From positions 1,798,001-1,862,000 of the forward strand of contig NZ_BMCS01000001.1 of assembly GCF_014635305.1 (NCBI RefSeq): a stretch of DNA of 64,000 bases. Direction: 5' to 3'. The position numbers and the translations under genes were made by a program. The notes under the pieces were generated by a model, which was not told the origin of the DNA, did not search any database, and saw nothing but the letters and a program-made list of their open reading frames with translations. Source of the stretch: Williamsia phyllosphaerae. Its GTDB lineage: Bacteria; Actinomycetota; Actinomycetes; Mycobacteriales; Mycobacteriaceae. This document shows positions 34,274 to 43,927 of the stretch, one piece after another (the first letter of the stretch is position 1; each line of letters opens with the position of its first letter).

Positions 34274-35212
34274 ATGCCCTATCGTTTGCGTTCGACGGCA
34301 GGCCCGGGCGATGTCGAGATCGCATACCGGGTCAGTGCTCCGCACCCCCCGGCCGGCACGGGACGTCCCACCCTCCTCCTGATCCACGGGTGGGCGCAGT
34401 CCGGCGCGAGCTGGGGTACACCGCTGCTCGAGTCGCTGGCCCGCGATCACCGGGTGGTCGCGGTCGATCTGCGCGGCCACGGCGCCTCCGGCGTGCCCCC
34501 GCGGAACTCGGGACCCAACGCCGCCGCGGGTGCCAACTACTCCGCGGTCGACTTCGCCGGCGACATCGCCGCGGTCATCGCGGCCGAGTCCTCGGCGTCG
34601 ACGTCGGCCTTCGGCGATCCCGCCGTCGGCTCGGACGGTGTCGTCCTGGCGGGATGGTCCTACGGCGGGCTGGTGGCGTGTGACCACGTCGCAGACCTGA
34701 TCACCCGGGCGGATTCGGTGGGCTCGATCCGCGGGATCGTCCTCGTGGGGGCCATCACCTCCCTGGGCCGCGGACAGGCGGGCGGTCGGGTCGGGTCGGC
34801 CATGCGGGCGGCGCTACCCGATGCGTACTCGGCCGATCCGCGCACCGCGATCCGCGCGCTCGGGTCGTTCGGGTCCGCCCTGGTCCCCGCCGACCGGCCG
34901 GATCTCGGCGCACTCGGACAACAGTTCTTCGGCACGTCGCTCGCCACCGCCCCCGAGGCGCGGTCGGGCCTGTTCGCCCGGGAGGCGTCCTACGACCAGC
35001 TGCTGCGCGAACTGCCGATGCCGGTGCTGATCGTGCACGGCACCGACGATCAGGTCGTCGACGTCTCCGCCGCTCGGCATGCGGAGTCGCTGATCTCCGA
35101 CGTCCGCGCACACTACTGGGACGGTGCGGGTCACGCCCCGTTCGTCGAGGACCCCGACCTCTTCGCCCGGCAGGTCACGGAATTCGTTGCCGCGCTGGGA
35201 GTTCGTGCATGA
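34274..35212 (+). CDS. Alpha/beta-hydrolase upstream of mshA
   Basis: A 312-residue hydrolase: [15 protein letters not shown] oxyanion region, DLRGHGASG, nucleophile elbow [12 protein letters not shown], acid in [10 protein letters not shown], His in [13 protein letters not shown] 34274 is preferred on the -10 spacing. It overlaps mshA by ATGA, so the two are cotranscribed, as in related actinobacteria. Its substrate and any link with mycothiol are unknown. Confidence 0.85.
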   Translation: MPYRLRSTAGPGDVEIAYRVSAPHPPAGTGRPTLLLIHGWAQSGASWGTPLLESLARDHRVVAVDLRGHGASGVPPRNSGPNAAAGANYSAVDFAGDIAAVIAAESSASTSAFGDPAVGSDGVVLAGWSYGGLVACDHVADLITRADSVGSIRGIVLVGAITSLGRGQAGGRVGSAMRAALPDAYSADPRTAIRALGSFGSALVPADRPDLGALGQQFFGTSLATAPEARSGLFAREASYDQLLRELPMPVLIVHGTDDQVVDVSAARHAESLISDVRAHYWDGAGHAPFVEDPDLFARQVTEFVAALGVRA

Positions 35213-36552
35213 AGAGGGTCGCACTGATCTCGGTGCACACCTCGCCGTTGGCGCAACCGGGTACCGGTGACGCCGGCGGCATGAACGTCTACGTCTGGCA
35301 GACGGCGCTGAAGCTGGCCGAACGCGGTATCGAGGTGGAGATCTTCACCCGCGCGACGTCGTCGACCGATGAGCCGTCGGTCTCCGCGGCCGACGGGGTA
35401 CTGGTGCGCAACGTGGTCGCCGGGCCGTTCGAGGGCCTCGACAAACGCGATCTGCCCACGCAGCTCTGCGCTTTCGCCGCCGGCGTCCTGCGTGTGGAGG
35501 CGATGTACCCGCCGGGTCACTACGACCTCGTGCACTCGCACTACTGGCTCTCCGGCCAGGTGGGCTGGCTCGCCCGCGACCGCTGGGGTGTGCCCCTGGT
35601 GCACACCGCGCACACGCTGGCCGCGGTGAAGAACGCGTCGCTGGCCGACGGGGACGAGGCCGAGCCCGCGCTCCGACAGGTCGGTGAGCAGCAGGTGGTC
35701 GACGAGGCGGATCGTCTGGTCGCCAACACCGAGGCCGAGGCGGCACAACTGATCTCGATCCACCACGCCGACCCGGGTCGGGTCGACGTCGCCACGCCCG
35801 GCGCCGATCTCGACACCTACCACCCGGGGTCGCGGGCAAGTGCGCGTGCCGAACTCGGCCTGGCCCCCGACGAGACGGTGCTGACCTTCGTCGGCCGCAT
35901 CCAACCGCTCAAGGCCCCCGACGTGCTGATCCGCGCCGCGGCCCCGGTCATCGACGCGGCGCGGGGAACCGGTCGCCCGGTGCGGGTCCTGATCGTCGGT
36001 GGACCCTCGGGAACCGGCCTGGCGCGGCCGACATCGCTGATCGACCTCGCCGGTGAACTCGGCATCGCCGACGCCGTGACCTTCCTGCCGCCGCAACGCC
36101 CCGAGCGTCTGGCGCAGGTCTACCGCGCGTCGGATCTCGTTGTCGTGCCGAGTTATTCGGAGAGCTTCGGTTTGGTGGCCATCGAGGCCCAGGCCAGTGG
36201 CGTGCCCGTTCTCGCCGCCGACGTCGGGGGTCTGGGCGTCGCGGTGTCCGACGGGGTGACCGGCATGTTGGTGGCCGGACACCGGATCGACGACTGGACC
36301 GCGGCGCTGCGCACCGCCCTGTCCGACCCTGAACGTCTCGCGCGGATGGGCGTGGCCGCGGCCACCCACGCGCAGAAGTTCTCGTGGGACCACACCGCAG
36401 ACCAACTGTTGGAGAGTTACCACCGCGCCCTGATGTCGTTCGACATCGCGGGCGGTGCACGCGCCGATCGGCCGACACCGGTGCCGACGGCTGCGCAGAC
36501 AGCCAGGACAACACGGCGATGGGGACGTCGCCGGTCAGGAGTTCGCGCATGA
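35209..36552 (+). CDS. mshA: D-inositol-3-phosphate glycosyltransferase MshA
   Basis: A 447-residue GT4 family enzyme, the first step of mycothiol synthesis (UDP-GlcNAc + inositol-3-phosphate). N-terminal domain: [23 protein letters not shown] with inositol-phosphate-binding residues; C-terminal GT-B domain: [35 protein letters not shown] with the E-x7-E motif. The Arg/Thr-rich tail (about 425-447) is variable. Translation coupled to the hydrolase before it and to the YbjN gene after it (4-bp overlaps). Matches Rv0486. Confidence 0.96.
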   Translation: MKRVALISVHTSPLAQPGTGDAGGMNVYVWQTALKLAERGIEVEIFTRATSSTDEPSVSAADGVLVRNVVAGPFEGLDKRDLPTQLCAFAAGVLRVEAMYPPGHYDLVHSHYWLSGQVGWLARDRWGVPLVHTAHTLAAVKNASLADGDEAEPALRQVGEQQVVDEADRLVANTEAEAAQLISIHHADPGRVDVATPGADLDTYHPGSRASARAELGLAPDETVLTFVGRIQPLKAPDVLIRAAAPVIDAARGTGRPVRVLIVGGPSGTGLARPTSLIDLAGELGIADAVTFLPPQRPERLAQVYRASDLVVVPSYSESFGLVAIEAQASGVPVLAADVGGLGVAVSDGVTGMLVAGHRIDDWTAALRTALSDPERLARMGVAAATHAQKFSWDHTADQLLESYHRALMSFDIAGGARADRPTPVPTAAQTARTTRRWGRRRSGVRA

Positions 36553-37184
36553 ACCGAGAAGGCAACCGCACCGCCGAGAGGCGTCCGCCCGGCATCGTCG
36601 AGCAGTCCGACGCGATCCAGAAGGCGCTGCTCGACCGCGGCGTGCTCTACACGCTCAAGAACTCCGGCGGAGCGGACACCGAACACCTGCTCGTCGAGCT
36701 GCCCGGTGAGCGGAAGCTGAAGACGAACGTCCTGCTGACCGTGGGCAAGCCGGGACTGCGGATCGAGGCGTTCGTCTGCCGCCGACCAGACGAGAACCAC
36801 GAGGGCGTCTACCGCTACCTGCTCAAGCGCAACCGACGGCTCTACGGGGTCGCGTACACGATCGACAACGTCGGGGACATCTATCTCATCGGACGGATGT
36901 CGGCGGAGTCGGTGACCGCCGACGAACTCGACCGCGTGCTCGGACAGGTGCTCGAGGCCGCCGACGGCGACTTCAACACCCTGCTCGAGATCGGCTTCTA
37001 CACGTCGATCCGACGCGAGTGGGCCTGGCGCGTCTCGCGCGGCGAATCGTTGAAGAACCTGTTGGCGTTCGAGCACCTGATCGACGAGGAGACGCTCCCG
37101 GTGATCAAGCCGGAGAAGCCGGCACAGACGGTGGCCGAATTGGCCGAGTCGTCGGCGCCGAAGGGTGCGGCGCTCGACGAGTGA
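36549..37184 (+). CDS. YbjN domain protein (Rv0487-like)
   Basis: A 211-residue protein with one YbjN/type III secretion chaperone-like domain: [58 protein letters not shown]. Probably a protein-binding or chaperone-like fold, function unproven; conserved next to mshA (Rv0487). Start ATG 36549 overlaps the mshA stop. The long 5' extension of the open frame is mshA shadow. Confidence 0.85.
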   Translation: MNREGNRTAERRPPGIVEQSDAIQKALLDRGVLYTLKNSGGADTEHLLVELPGERKLKTNVLLTVGKPGLRIEAFVCRRPDENHEGVYRYLLKRNRRLYGVAYTIDNVGDIYLIGRMSAESVTADELDRVLGQVLEAADGDFNTLLEIGFYTSIRREWAWRVSRGESLKNLLAFEHLIDEETLPVIKPEKPAQTVAELAESSAPKGAALDE

Positions 37185-37243
37185 CGTTGTTAATCTGGGA
37201 CCCACGTCACTGAAACGGCAGTGCGGCGACCAACGGAGGTTCC

Positions 37244-38860
37244 ATGAGTTTCGCGAGTCCATATCCCGAGGTAACGATCCCCGATTCGAGTGTGTACGAC
37301 TACCTCTTCGGCGGGATCGAGGACTCCGACCTCGATCGGCCCGCACTCATCGACGCCAAACCGGGAACCACCACCACCTACCGTGACCTGATCGCGCGCA
37401 TCGATCTGTTCGCGGGGGCGCTCGCGGCGCGCGGCGTCGGTGTCGGCGATGTCGTCGGACTGCTCTCGCCGAACTCGTCGGCCTTCGCGATCGCGTTCCA
37501 CGGCATCCTGCGTTCGGGCGCCACCGCGACCACGATCAACGCGTTGTTCACCCCCAACGACATCGCCAAGCAGCTCACCGACGCGAAGGCCACGATGCTG
37601 GTGACCGTCGGAGCGCTGGCGCCCGGCGCGAAGGAGGCCATCGACAAGCTTGGTCTCGCGGCCGATCACCTGATCGTCCTCGACGGAGAGGGTCTCGAGG
37701 CGACCGGTCACCCGAACGCCGCCGAGCTGCTCGGCGAGGGCAACGCGGCGCCCGAGGTGAGCTTCGATCCGTCGACGCATCTCGCGGTCCTGCCGTACAG
37801 CTCGGGCACCACCGCGAACCCCAAGGGCGTGATGCTCACCCATCGCAACCTGGTGTCCAACGTGTGCCAGATCCGTCCGCTGCAGGGGATGGCGGCCGAC
37901 GACGCGATCCTCGCGATCCTGCCGTTCTTCCACATCTACGGGATGACGGTGCTGCTGAACGCCGCGCTGCACGCGCGAGCCCACCTGGTGGTGATGCCGC
38001 GCTTCGACCTCACCGAGTTCCTGGAGAACATCCAGAACTACAAGTGCACCTATGGATTCATCGCGCCGCCGGTGGCCGTCGCGTTGGCCAAGCACCCGCT
38101 GGTCGACTCCTACGATCTGTCGTCGATCCACACCATCATGTCCGGCGCGGCGCCGCTCGACGCCGAGCTCGGGCACGCGGTGGAGAAGCGCATCGGTTGC
38201 CGCATGGTGCAGGGGTACGGCATGAGCGAGCTCAGCCCGGTCAGCCACGTCATCCCGTTCGACGGCGGGCAGTCGCTCCTCGACGGCGAGAACGCGAAGC
38301 TCAGCTCGTCGGGGTGGACGCTGCCGAACTCGGAGAGCAAGCTCGTCGATCCTGCCACCGGTGACGAGATCGAGCTGCCCACAGAGGGATTGAGCGAGAC
38401 CGGTGAGCTCTGGTTCCGCGGGCCCAACGTGATGGCCGGGTACCTGAACAACGACGCGGCCACCGCCGAGACCATCGACTCCGACGGCTTCCTGCACACC
38501 GGCGACCTCGCGCAGGTCGACCCGACGGGCTGCGTGTTCATCGTCGACCGGCTCAAGGAGCTCATCAAGTACAAGGGCTACCAGGTGCCGCCCGCGGAGC
38601 TCGAGGCCCTGCTGCTCAGCCACCCCGAGATCGCCGACGCCGCGGTGGTGGGCGTCATCGACGAGGAGTCCGGCGAGGAGATCCCGAAGGCGTTCGTCGT
38701 GAAGCAGTCCGGCACCGACATCAGCGCGGACGCAGTGATGGAGTTCGTGGCCGGAAAGGTCGCCCCGTACAAGAAGGTTCGTCAGGTGGAGTTCATCGAC
38801 GAGATCCCGAAGTCGGCGGCAGGCAAGATCCTGCGCAAGGATCTGCGCGCGAAGGTCTGA
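37244..38860 (+). CDS. 4-coumarate:CoA ligase-like acyl-CoA synthetase
   Basis: A 538-residue adenylate-forming ligase. P-loop is YSSGTTANPKG (the usual G after TT is A), then QGYGMSELSPVS, GELWFRGPNVMAGYLNN, GFLHTGDLAQVD, RLKELIKYKGYQVPPAELE and the C-terminal catalytic Lys in KSAAGKILRKDL. Closer to 4CL/firefly-luciferase-type enzymes than to the FadD at 21.3 kb. Ribosome site GGAGG 5 nt before ATG 37244; TAATCT at 37191-37196 may be its -10. First gene of the insert between the Rv0487-like gene and gpmA. Confidence 0.9.
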   Translation: MSFASPYPEVTIPDSSVYDYLFGGIEDSDLDRPALIDAKPGTTTTYRDLIARIDLFAGALAARGVGVGDVVGLLSPNSSAFAIAFHGILRSGATATTINALFTPNDIAKQLTDAKATMLVTVGALAPGAKEAIDKLGLAADHLIVLDGEGLEATGHPNAAELLGEGNAAPEVSFDPSTHLAVLPYSSGTTANPKGVMLTHRNLVSNVCQIRPLQGMAADDAILAILPFFHIYGMTVLLNAALHARAHLVVMPRFDLTEFLENIQNYKCTYGFIAPPVAVALAKHPLVDSYDLSSIHTIMSGAAPLDAELGHAVEKRIGCRMVQGYGMSELSPVSHVIPFDGGQSLLDGENAKLSSSGWTLPNSESKLVDPATGDEIELPTEGLSETGELWFRGPNVMAGYLNNDAATAETIDSDGFLHTGDLAQVDPTGCVFIVDRLKELIKYKGYQVPPAELEALLLSHPEIADAAVVGVIDEESGEEIPKAFVVKQSGTDISADAVMEFVAGKVAPYKKVRQVEFIDEIPKSAAGKILRKDLRAKV

Positions 38861-38861
38861 C

Positions 38862-40298
38862 CTACCGTGTGACCGGCGCCGGCGCCCGACCAGCCACGGT
38901 CGGGGCCGCGCGTCGGCCCGGGATCAGGGTGATGAGCACGACGCCGGCGACCGCCGCGATGACCCCGATGAGGTACACCCGCTCGAACGCCTCGCGGCTG
39001 GGGAACTCACGCCCACCGACCATCACCGTGGAGGCCGCGAGCACCGTGACGGTGACCGCCGAGGCCGTCGACGTGCCGATCGACCGCATCAACGAGTTCA
39101 GGCCGTTCGCCGCCGCCGTCTCACCGACCGGCACCGAGGCCATGATCAGCCCCAGCATCGCGGCGTAGGCGATGCCCAGGCCGGCGAACGTGATCGTCAC
39201 GCCGGTCATGATCTGCCACGGCTCGTCCATCCAGATCACCACGAACAGATAGCCCGACCCCATCACCGCGGTGCCGATCAGCAGCGTGGCCTTGGGGCCC
39301 ACCGACGTCGTCATCCGCGCCGACACCGGCGACATCGCCAGCATCGCGAAACCCGCGGGGGCGACCCACAACCCGGCGGCCACCACCGACTGGCCCATGC
39401 CGTGGTCGGTGACCCCGGGCACGTGCGGGACCTGCATCAGGTACGGCGACACCAGCAGCATCCCCAGCAGCGTGAAACCGATGAGGACCGAGACCAGGTT
39501 CGTCGCGAGGATGACCGGCCGGGCCGCCAGGCGCAGGTTCACCAGTGGTGATGCGCACCGCAATTCATATGTCGCCCAGGCGATCAGGGCCACCACGCAG
39601 GTGATGGCGAGCCCGATCGTGACACCGCCGGTCCAGCCCCACACCCGTCCCTTGCTGATGACCAGCAGCAGTGCGGTCAACCCCACGGCGAGACCGACGG
39701 TCCCGATGACGTCGACGGTGCCGGTCGTCCGCAGCGGTGACTCCGGGATGCGGGTCGACACCAGCGCGAGGGCGAGCGCGGCCAGACCGGTCGAGACCCA
39801 GAACAGCACGTGCCAGTCGAGATGCTGCGGGATCCACGCGGCGATCGGGAGGCCGACGGCGCCACCGAGTCCCAGGGATGCGCCCATCGCGGCGATCGCG
39901 CCGGGCACCCGTTCGGCGGGAAGGATGTCGCGCAGCAGGCTGACCCCGACCGGGATGACGACCAGGGTCACGCCCTGCAGTGCCCGGCCGACGAGGAGCG
40001 GGGCGAGCGAGTCCGACAGCGCGCAGATGACCGACCCGACGAGCAACGTCGCCAGCGCGGTGAGCACGACACGTCGTTTGCCGAACAGGTCGGCCAGGCG
40101 CCCGCCGGTGGGCAGTGCGATGACCGCCACCAGCAGCGTCGCGGTGATCACCCACGAGGCGTTGTCGCGGCTGGTGTCGAGGTAGTCCGGCAACCGGGAG
40201 ACGATCGGCAACAGGATGACGCTCTGGGTGTACGAGGAGACCGCACCCGCGAAGCACAACGTCGCGACCATGGTCGCCGGTCTGTTCACGAGCGTCAT
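38862..40298 (-). CDS. MFS transporter, DHA2 (14-helix) drug:H+ antiporter family (second of tandem pair)
   Basis: A 478-residue MFS exporter of the EmrB/QacA type: NASWVITATLLVAVIALPTGGRLADLFGKRR (motif A), GRALQGVTLVVIPVGVSLLRD, MGASLGLGGAVGLPIAAW (motif C-like). ANGLNSLMRSIGTS near helix 13 is shared with its neighbour. The start ATG 40298 lies 5 bp from a perfect 18-bp palindrome; the open frame extends 32 codons upstream, through the palindrome. The stop nearly touches the acyl-CoA synthetase stop (convergent). Substrate unknown; probably a hydrophobic compound. Confidence 0.88.
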   Translation of the reverse strand: MTLVNRPATMVATLCFAGAVSSYTQSVILLPIVSRLPDYLDTSRDNASWVITATLLVAVIALPTGGRLADLFGKRRVVLTALATLLVGSVICALSDSLAPLLVGRALQGVTLVVIPVGVSLLRDILPAERVPGAIAAMGASLGLGGAVGLPIAAWIPQHLDWHVLFWVSTGLAALALALVSTRIPESPLRTTGTVDVIGTVGLAVGLTALLLVISKGRVWGWTGGVTIGLAITCVVALIAWATYELRCASPLVNLRLAARPVILATNLVSVLIGFTLLGMLLVSPYLMQVPHVPGVTDHGMGQSVVAAGLWVAPAGFAMLAMSPVSARMTTSVGPKATLLIGTAVMGSGYLFVVIWMDEPWQIMTGVTITFAGLGIAYAAMLGLIMASVPVGETAAANGLNSLMRSIGTSTASAVTVTVLAASTVMVGGREFPSREAFERVYLIGVIAAVAGVVLITLIPGRRAAPTVAGRAPAPVTR

Positions 40299-40302
40299 CG
40301 TT

Positions 40303-40320
40303 ACCGATCGAGCGATCGGT
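40303..40320. promoter_or_regulatory. TetR-type operator ACCGATCG-AG-CGATCGGT
   Basis: Perfect 8-bp arms with a 2-bp centre, 5 bp before the ATG of the MFS gene at 40298, in the 55-bp gap between the two MFS genes. Palindrome type and size are those of TetR-family operators; no TetR gene is in the window. Confidence 0.6.
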
Positions 40321-40353
40321 GGCAATTCGAGACGGCCCGCGACGTGGGGCGCG

Positions 40354-41907
40354 TCAGCGGACGGGGGCGGCGTGCTTCCCGTAGTTGATCGCACCGTTCA
40401 CGCTGAGTTCGCCGTCGTCGATCTCGTCTGCCACGGACTCGTTCGGGTCGTCCTTGTTCTCGGGCAGGTCGACCGGCTGGGCGCCGGGGATCGCGTTCTT
40501 GTTGTCGCTGGGGATGAAGAGGATCAGCAATGCGGCGGCGGCGGACGCGATGGCGCCGACGATGAACACGAGCTGGAACGCCGATTTGTCGGGGACGCTG
40601 GTGGTGCCGATGTCGACGGTCGAGCTCGCCAGGATCGTCGCGAGCAGCGCTGAGGCGATGGCGGTACCTATCGAGCGCATCAGCGAGTTCAGGCCGTTGG
40701 CCGACGCGGTCTCGCTCAGCGGGACCGCCGACATGATCAGCGACGGCATCGCCGAGTACGCGATACCCACGCCGGAGCTTGTGACCATGACGGCCAGGGC
40801 GATCTGCCACGGCTGCGCGGCCTCGAACACGGCCAGCAGGTAGCCCAGGCCGATGACGATGGTGCCGATCATGAGCGTGAACTTGGGGCCGATGTTGACG
40901 TTGAGTCGGGCCGAGACAGGCGACAGGAACATCATCATCAGTCCGCCGGGCGCCATCCACAGACCGGCCTCGATGATGCTGCGGCCCATGCCGTAGTCGA
41001 GGACGCCGGGGATGTTCGGCAGTTGGAGCAGCTGCGGCGACGCAAGGCTGATGCCCATCAGGGCGAAGCCGATGACGATGGAGACGATGTTCGTGAAGAG
41101 GACGCGTCGCCCGATCGACACCCGGATGTTGACCATCGGCGACGACGTGCGGAGTTCGTAGACGACCCACGCGGCGAAGACCACCAGGCCCGCGGCGACC
41201 AGGCCCAGCGTGAGTCCGCTGGTCCAGCCCCACGAGCGGCCCTTGCTCAGTGCGAGCAACAGACAGACCAGTGCGATGGTCAACCCGACGGCGCCGACGG
41301 CGTCGAAGGTTCCCCCCGACCGGGCCGGGGACTCCTGCACCAGCGTGAGCACGAGCAGGAAGGCGACCGCGCCGAGCGCCGCCGAGGTCAGGAACAGGAC
41401 GTGCCAGTTGAAGTTCTGCGAGATCCACGCGGCGACCGGCAGACCGATCGCACCGCCGACGCCGAGCGTGGCGCTCATCGTCGCGATCGCGCCCGCGATC
41501 TTCGACGGAGGCAGCTCGTCACGCAGCAGGCTGATGCCGACCGGGATGACGCCCATCGCCATGCCCTGCAGGCCGCGTCCGATGATCACCGGGATGAGCG
41601 AGTCGAACAGTGCGCTGATGGCGGAGCCGATGACCATCAGTCCGATGCTCGCGAGGATGACCGAGCGCTTGCCGAACATGTCGGCGACGCGGCCGGCGAT
41701 CGGCATCACGACGGCTGCGGCGAGCAGGGTGGAGGTGATGACCCACGAGGCGTTGTCGGCGCTCGTGTTCAGGTACTCCGGCAGCTTGCCGACGATCGGG
41801 ACCACGAGGGTCTGCATGTAGGACGCGAGGAGTCCACCGAAGCAGAGCACCGCGATCAGCAGTGTCGGCGACGGCTTGCGCCTGGGTTCCAGTCGTGAAG
41901 TACTCAT
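40354..41907 (-). CDS. MFS transporter, DHA2 (14-helix) family (first of tandem pair)
   Basis: A 517-residue MFS exporter, paralogous over its whole length to the next gene: NASWVITSTLLAAAVVMPIAGRVADMFGKRS, GRGLQGMAMGVIPVGISLLRD, ANGLNSLMRSIGTA. The C-terminal about 45 residues (DNKNAIPGAQPVDLPENKDDP...) are an acidic cytoplasmic tail absent from the neighbour. ATG 41907 (MSTSRLEPRRK) is used; ATGs at 41916 and 41919 are also in frame and overlap a short palindrome. Confidence 0.88.
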   Translation of the reverse strand: MSTSRLEPRRKPSPTLLIAVLCFGGLLASYMQTLVVPIVGKLPEYLNTSADNASWVITSTLLAAAVVMPIAGRVADMFGKRSVILASIGLMVIGSAISALFDSLIPVIIGRGLQGMAMGVIPVGISLLRDELPPSKIAGAIATMSATLGVGGAIGLPVAAWISQNFNWHVLFLTSAALGAVAFLLVLTLVQESPARSGGTFDAVGAVGLTIALVCLLLALSKGRSWGWTSGLTLGLVAAGLVVFAAWVVYELRTSSPMVNIRVSIGRRVLFTNIVSIVIGFALMGISLASPQLLQLPNIPGVLDYGMGRSIIEAGLWMAPGGLMMMFLSPVSARLNVNIGPKFTLMIGTIVIGLGYLLAVFEAAQPWQIALAVMVTSSGVGIAYSAMPSLIMSAVPLSETASANGLNSLMRSIGTAIASALLATILASSTVDIGTTSVPDKSAFQLVFIVGAIASAAAALLILFIPSDNKNAIPGAQPVDLPENKDDPNESVADEIDDGELSVNGAINYGKHAAPVR

Positions 41908-41911
41908 TACT

Positions 41912-41922
41912 TGCATCATGCA
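41912..41922. promoter_or_regulatory. Palindrome TGCAT-C-ATGCA at the MFS start
   Basis: Perfect 5-bp arms around one base, just upstream of ATG 41907 and covering alternative ATGs. Candidate operator; short enough to arise by chance. Confidence 0.3.
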
Positions 41923-42007
41923 CGTAGTGGCGAGGCGCAATCAATCCAATTGGCTGTGACGACTTCTACATCCCGACATCTCGGACAACGGGAATAAACG
42001 GCGGATC

Positions 42008-42460
42008 TCACTCCTCGCCGATGTCCTCGTTCCACACCTCGGGTCGCTCGGCGATGAACGCGGTCATCAGGTCGATGCAGCGCGGGTCGTCGAGGATGAC
42101 GACGTCGACGCCGTGCTCGATCAGCCAGTCGTGGCCGCCCTGGAACGTCCTGGCCTCGCCGATGATCAGCGTTCCGATCCCGAACTGGCGGACCAGGCCG
42201 CTGCAGTACCAACAGGGCGACAGCGTGGTCACCATCGTGGTGTCGCGGTAACTGCGTTGCCTGCCTGCGGCACGGAAGGCGTCGGTCTCACCGTGGACCG
42301 ACGGATCGTCGTGCTGGACCCGTCGGTTGCGTCCGCGGCCGAGGACGGCGCCGTCGGGTCCGAACAGGGCGGCACCGATGGGCACCCCGCCCTCGTCCCG
42401 GCCGATCCGGGCCTGTTCCACCGCTATGTCGAGCATCGCGGTGGTGATCGACGACGTCAC
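42008..42460 (-). CDS. Cytosine deaminase, yeast FCY1-type
   Basis: A 150-residue zinc deaminase. Zn site: His56-Gly-Glu58 (VHGETDAF) and Cys83/Cys86 (TLSPCWYCSG), Glu58 being the proton shuttle. It resembles yeast cytosine deaminase rather than bacterial CodA: the C-terminal FIAERPEVWNEDIGEE closely parallels the yeast ending. It converts cytosine to uracil and ammonia for pyrimidine salvage. GTG start overlaps the permease stop by 4 bp, so permease and deaminase form one operon. Confidence 0.9.
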   Translation of the reverse strand: MTSSITTAMLDIAVEQARIGRDEGGVPIGAALFGPDGAVLGRGRNRRVQHDDPSVHGETDAFRAAGRQRSYRDTTMVTTLSPCWYCSGLVRQFGIGTLIIGEARTFQGGHDWLIEHGVDVVILDDPRCIDLMTAFIAERPEVWNEDIGEE

Positions 42461-43824
42461 GCCGACACCGTCGCTTTTCGGCCGATCGCCACGGTGGCCG
42501 CGGCGTAGATGCCCGCCGAGAAGACGAATCCGGCGAAGAACGTGATGTCACCGAGGTCAGGGAACTCGCGCACCAGGTAGCCCTGGAACTTCGTCTGGTT
42601 GCAGAACAGCAGGATCGAGGCGAGCGTGCCGACCACGAACGCCACCAACCCCGGCCAGTTGCGCAACCCCCGGCTGTAGAGCAGTCCGGTGACGTCGGTG
42701 CCCCGTCGGAGGTACTGGTCGACGAACACGACGCCCAGCCATGGCCCGATCCAGTAGGCGATGATCAGCAGGAAGGCCTCGTACGAGGCAGCCGCGTCCC
42801 GCAGGGCCCACAGCGCCACGAAGAACCCGAGGACACCGAACAGTCCTGCCGCCAGTGCGCGTTCGATGTTCGGTTTCGTCTTCACGCCGATCGTGGTGAA
42901 CGCCATGCCCGCGGAGTAGACGTTGACCGCGTTGGCCGAGATGGAACCCAGGACGATGGCGATGAGCACCAGATCCGACAGCCACCCAGGGAAGTGGACG
43001 GTGAACTGGTGCGTCGGGTTGGCGTCGTTCGGGTCGGCGATGGTGGCCGACGCGATGCCGACGATCATGCCGAACGACGTCGACCAGAACAGGCCGGCGG
43101 CGGCGTATCCACCTGCGGCCCGACCCGTCACCGACCTCGGCAGGTAGCGGCTGTAGTCGGTGGCGTACGGGTTCCAGCCCGCGGTGTAGCCGAATGCGGC
43201 ACCCAGGGTGATGAGGAACCCGCCGATGCCCCCGCCGCCGCTCGCCGCGGACGGCTCGGTCTTGGTGAACATGACGATGCCGGCGATGACGAAGATGACG
43301 GTCAGCACTCCGAAGGCGTACTTCTCGAACGCGTGGATCATGTTGTGGCCCAAAAACCCGATGGCCAGCTGCACCACGACGACGATGATCAGCGACACCA
43401 CCTTGGGGAACCCGGTGAGGGTGGTGATGGCGAACGCGCCGCTGACGCTGTTGGTGGCAAACCAGCCGACGCCGGCCATCACCGACATCAGGGTGGCCGG
43501 GACCACGTTGCCGAGGTAGCCGAAGGACAAGCGCGAGATCACCATCTGCGGGACACCCATCGACGGCCCGCGCGCGGTGAGGATCCCGTGCGTGAGTGCG
43601 CCGAGCGCATTGCCGATCACCACCGCGGCGACGGCCTGCCACATCGTCTGGCCGAAGAACAGAACCGCGATGACGCCGACGTAGATCGTCGCGAACTCCA
43701 TGTTCGGCGACGTCCAGGTCCAGAACAGGCTCACCGGGCTCCCGTGGCGCGCGTCGTCGGGGATCGGCTCGTTGCCGCCCGGTTCGACGGCGATCACCTT
43801 GTCGCCGTAGAGGGAGATGCTCAT
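42457..43824 (-). CDS. NCS1-family cytosine/purine permease
   Basis: A 455-residue NCS1 symporter with about 12 helices: SLFWTWTSPNMEFATIYVGVIAV, GPSMGVPQMVISRLSFGYLGN, GWNPYATDYSRYLPR and NAVNVYSAGMAF are the family landmarks. The coupled cytosine deaminase gene indicates cytosine (and fluorocytosine-like analogues) as substrate. The 103-bp gap to the divergent gpmA holds the promoters; no clear operator was found. Confidence 0.9.
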   Translation of the reverse strand: MSISLYGDKVIAVEPGGNEPIPDDARHGSPVSLFWTWTSPNMEFATIYVGVIAVLFFGQTMWQAVAAVVIGNALGALTHGILTARGPSMGVPQMVISRLSFGYLGNVVPATLMSVMAGVGWFATNSVSGAFAITTLTGFPKVVSLIIVVVVQLAIGFLGHNMIHAFEKYAFGVLTVIFVIAGIVMFTKTEPSAASGGGGIGGFLITLGAAFGYTAGWNPYATDYSRYLPRSVTGRAAGGYAAAGLFWSTSFGMIVGIASATIADPNDANPTHQFTVHFPGWLSDLVLIAIVLGSISANAVNVYSAGMAFTTIGVKTKPNIERALAAGLFGVLGFFVALWALRDAAASYEAFLLIIAYWIGPWLGVVFVDQYLRRGTDVTGLLYSRGLRNWPGLVAFVVGTLASILLFCNQTKFQGYLVREFPDLGDITFFAGFVFSAGIYAAATVAIGRKATVSA

Positions 43825-43927
43825 CCACAGAACTGTCCACCGCCACGCAGATCACGGCAACGGGTACGGCCGCAATTAACAGCCTTGTCACCCGGCGGGC
43901 GCGGGTGGATGTGGAAAACTCTCCCGC

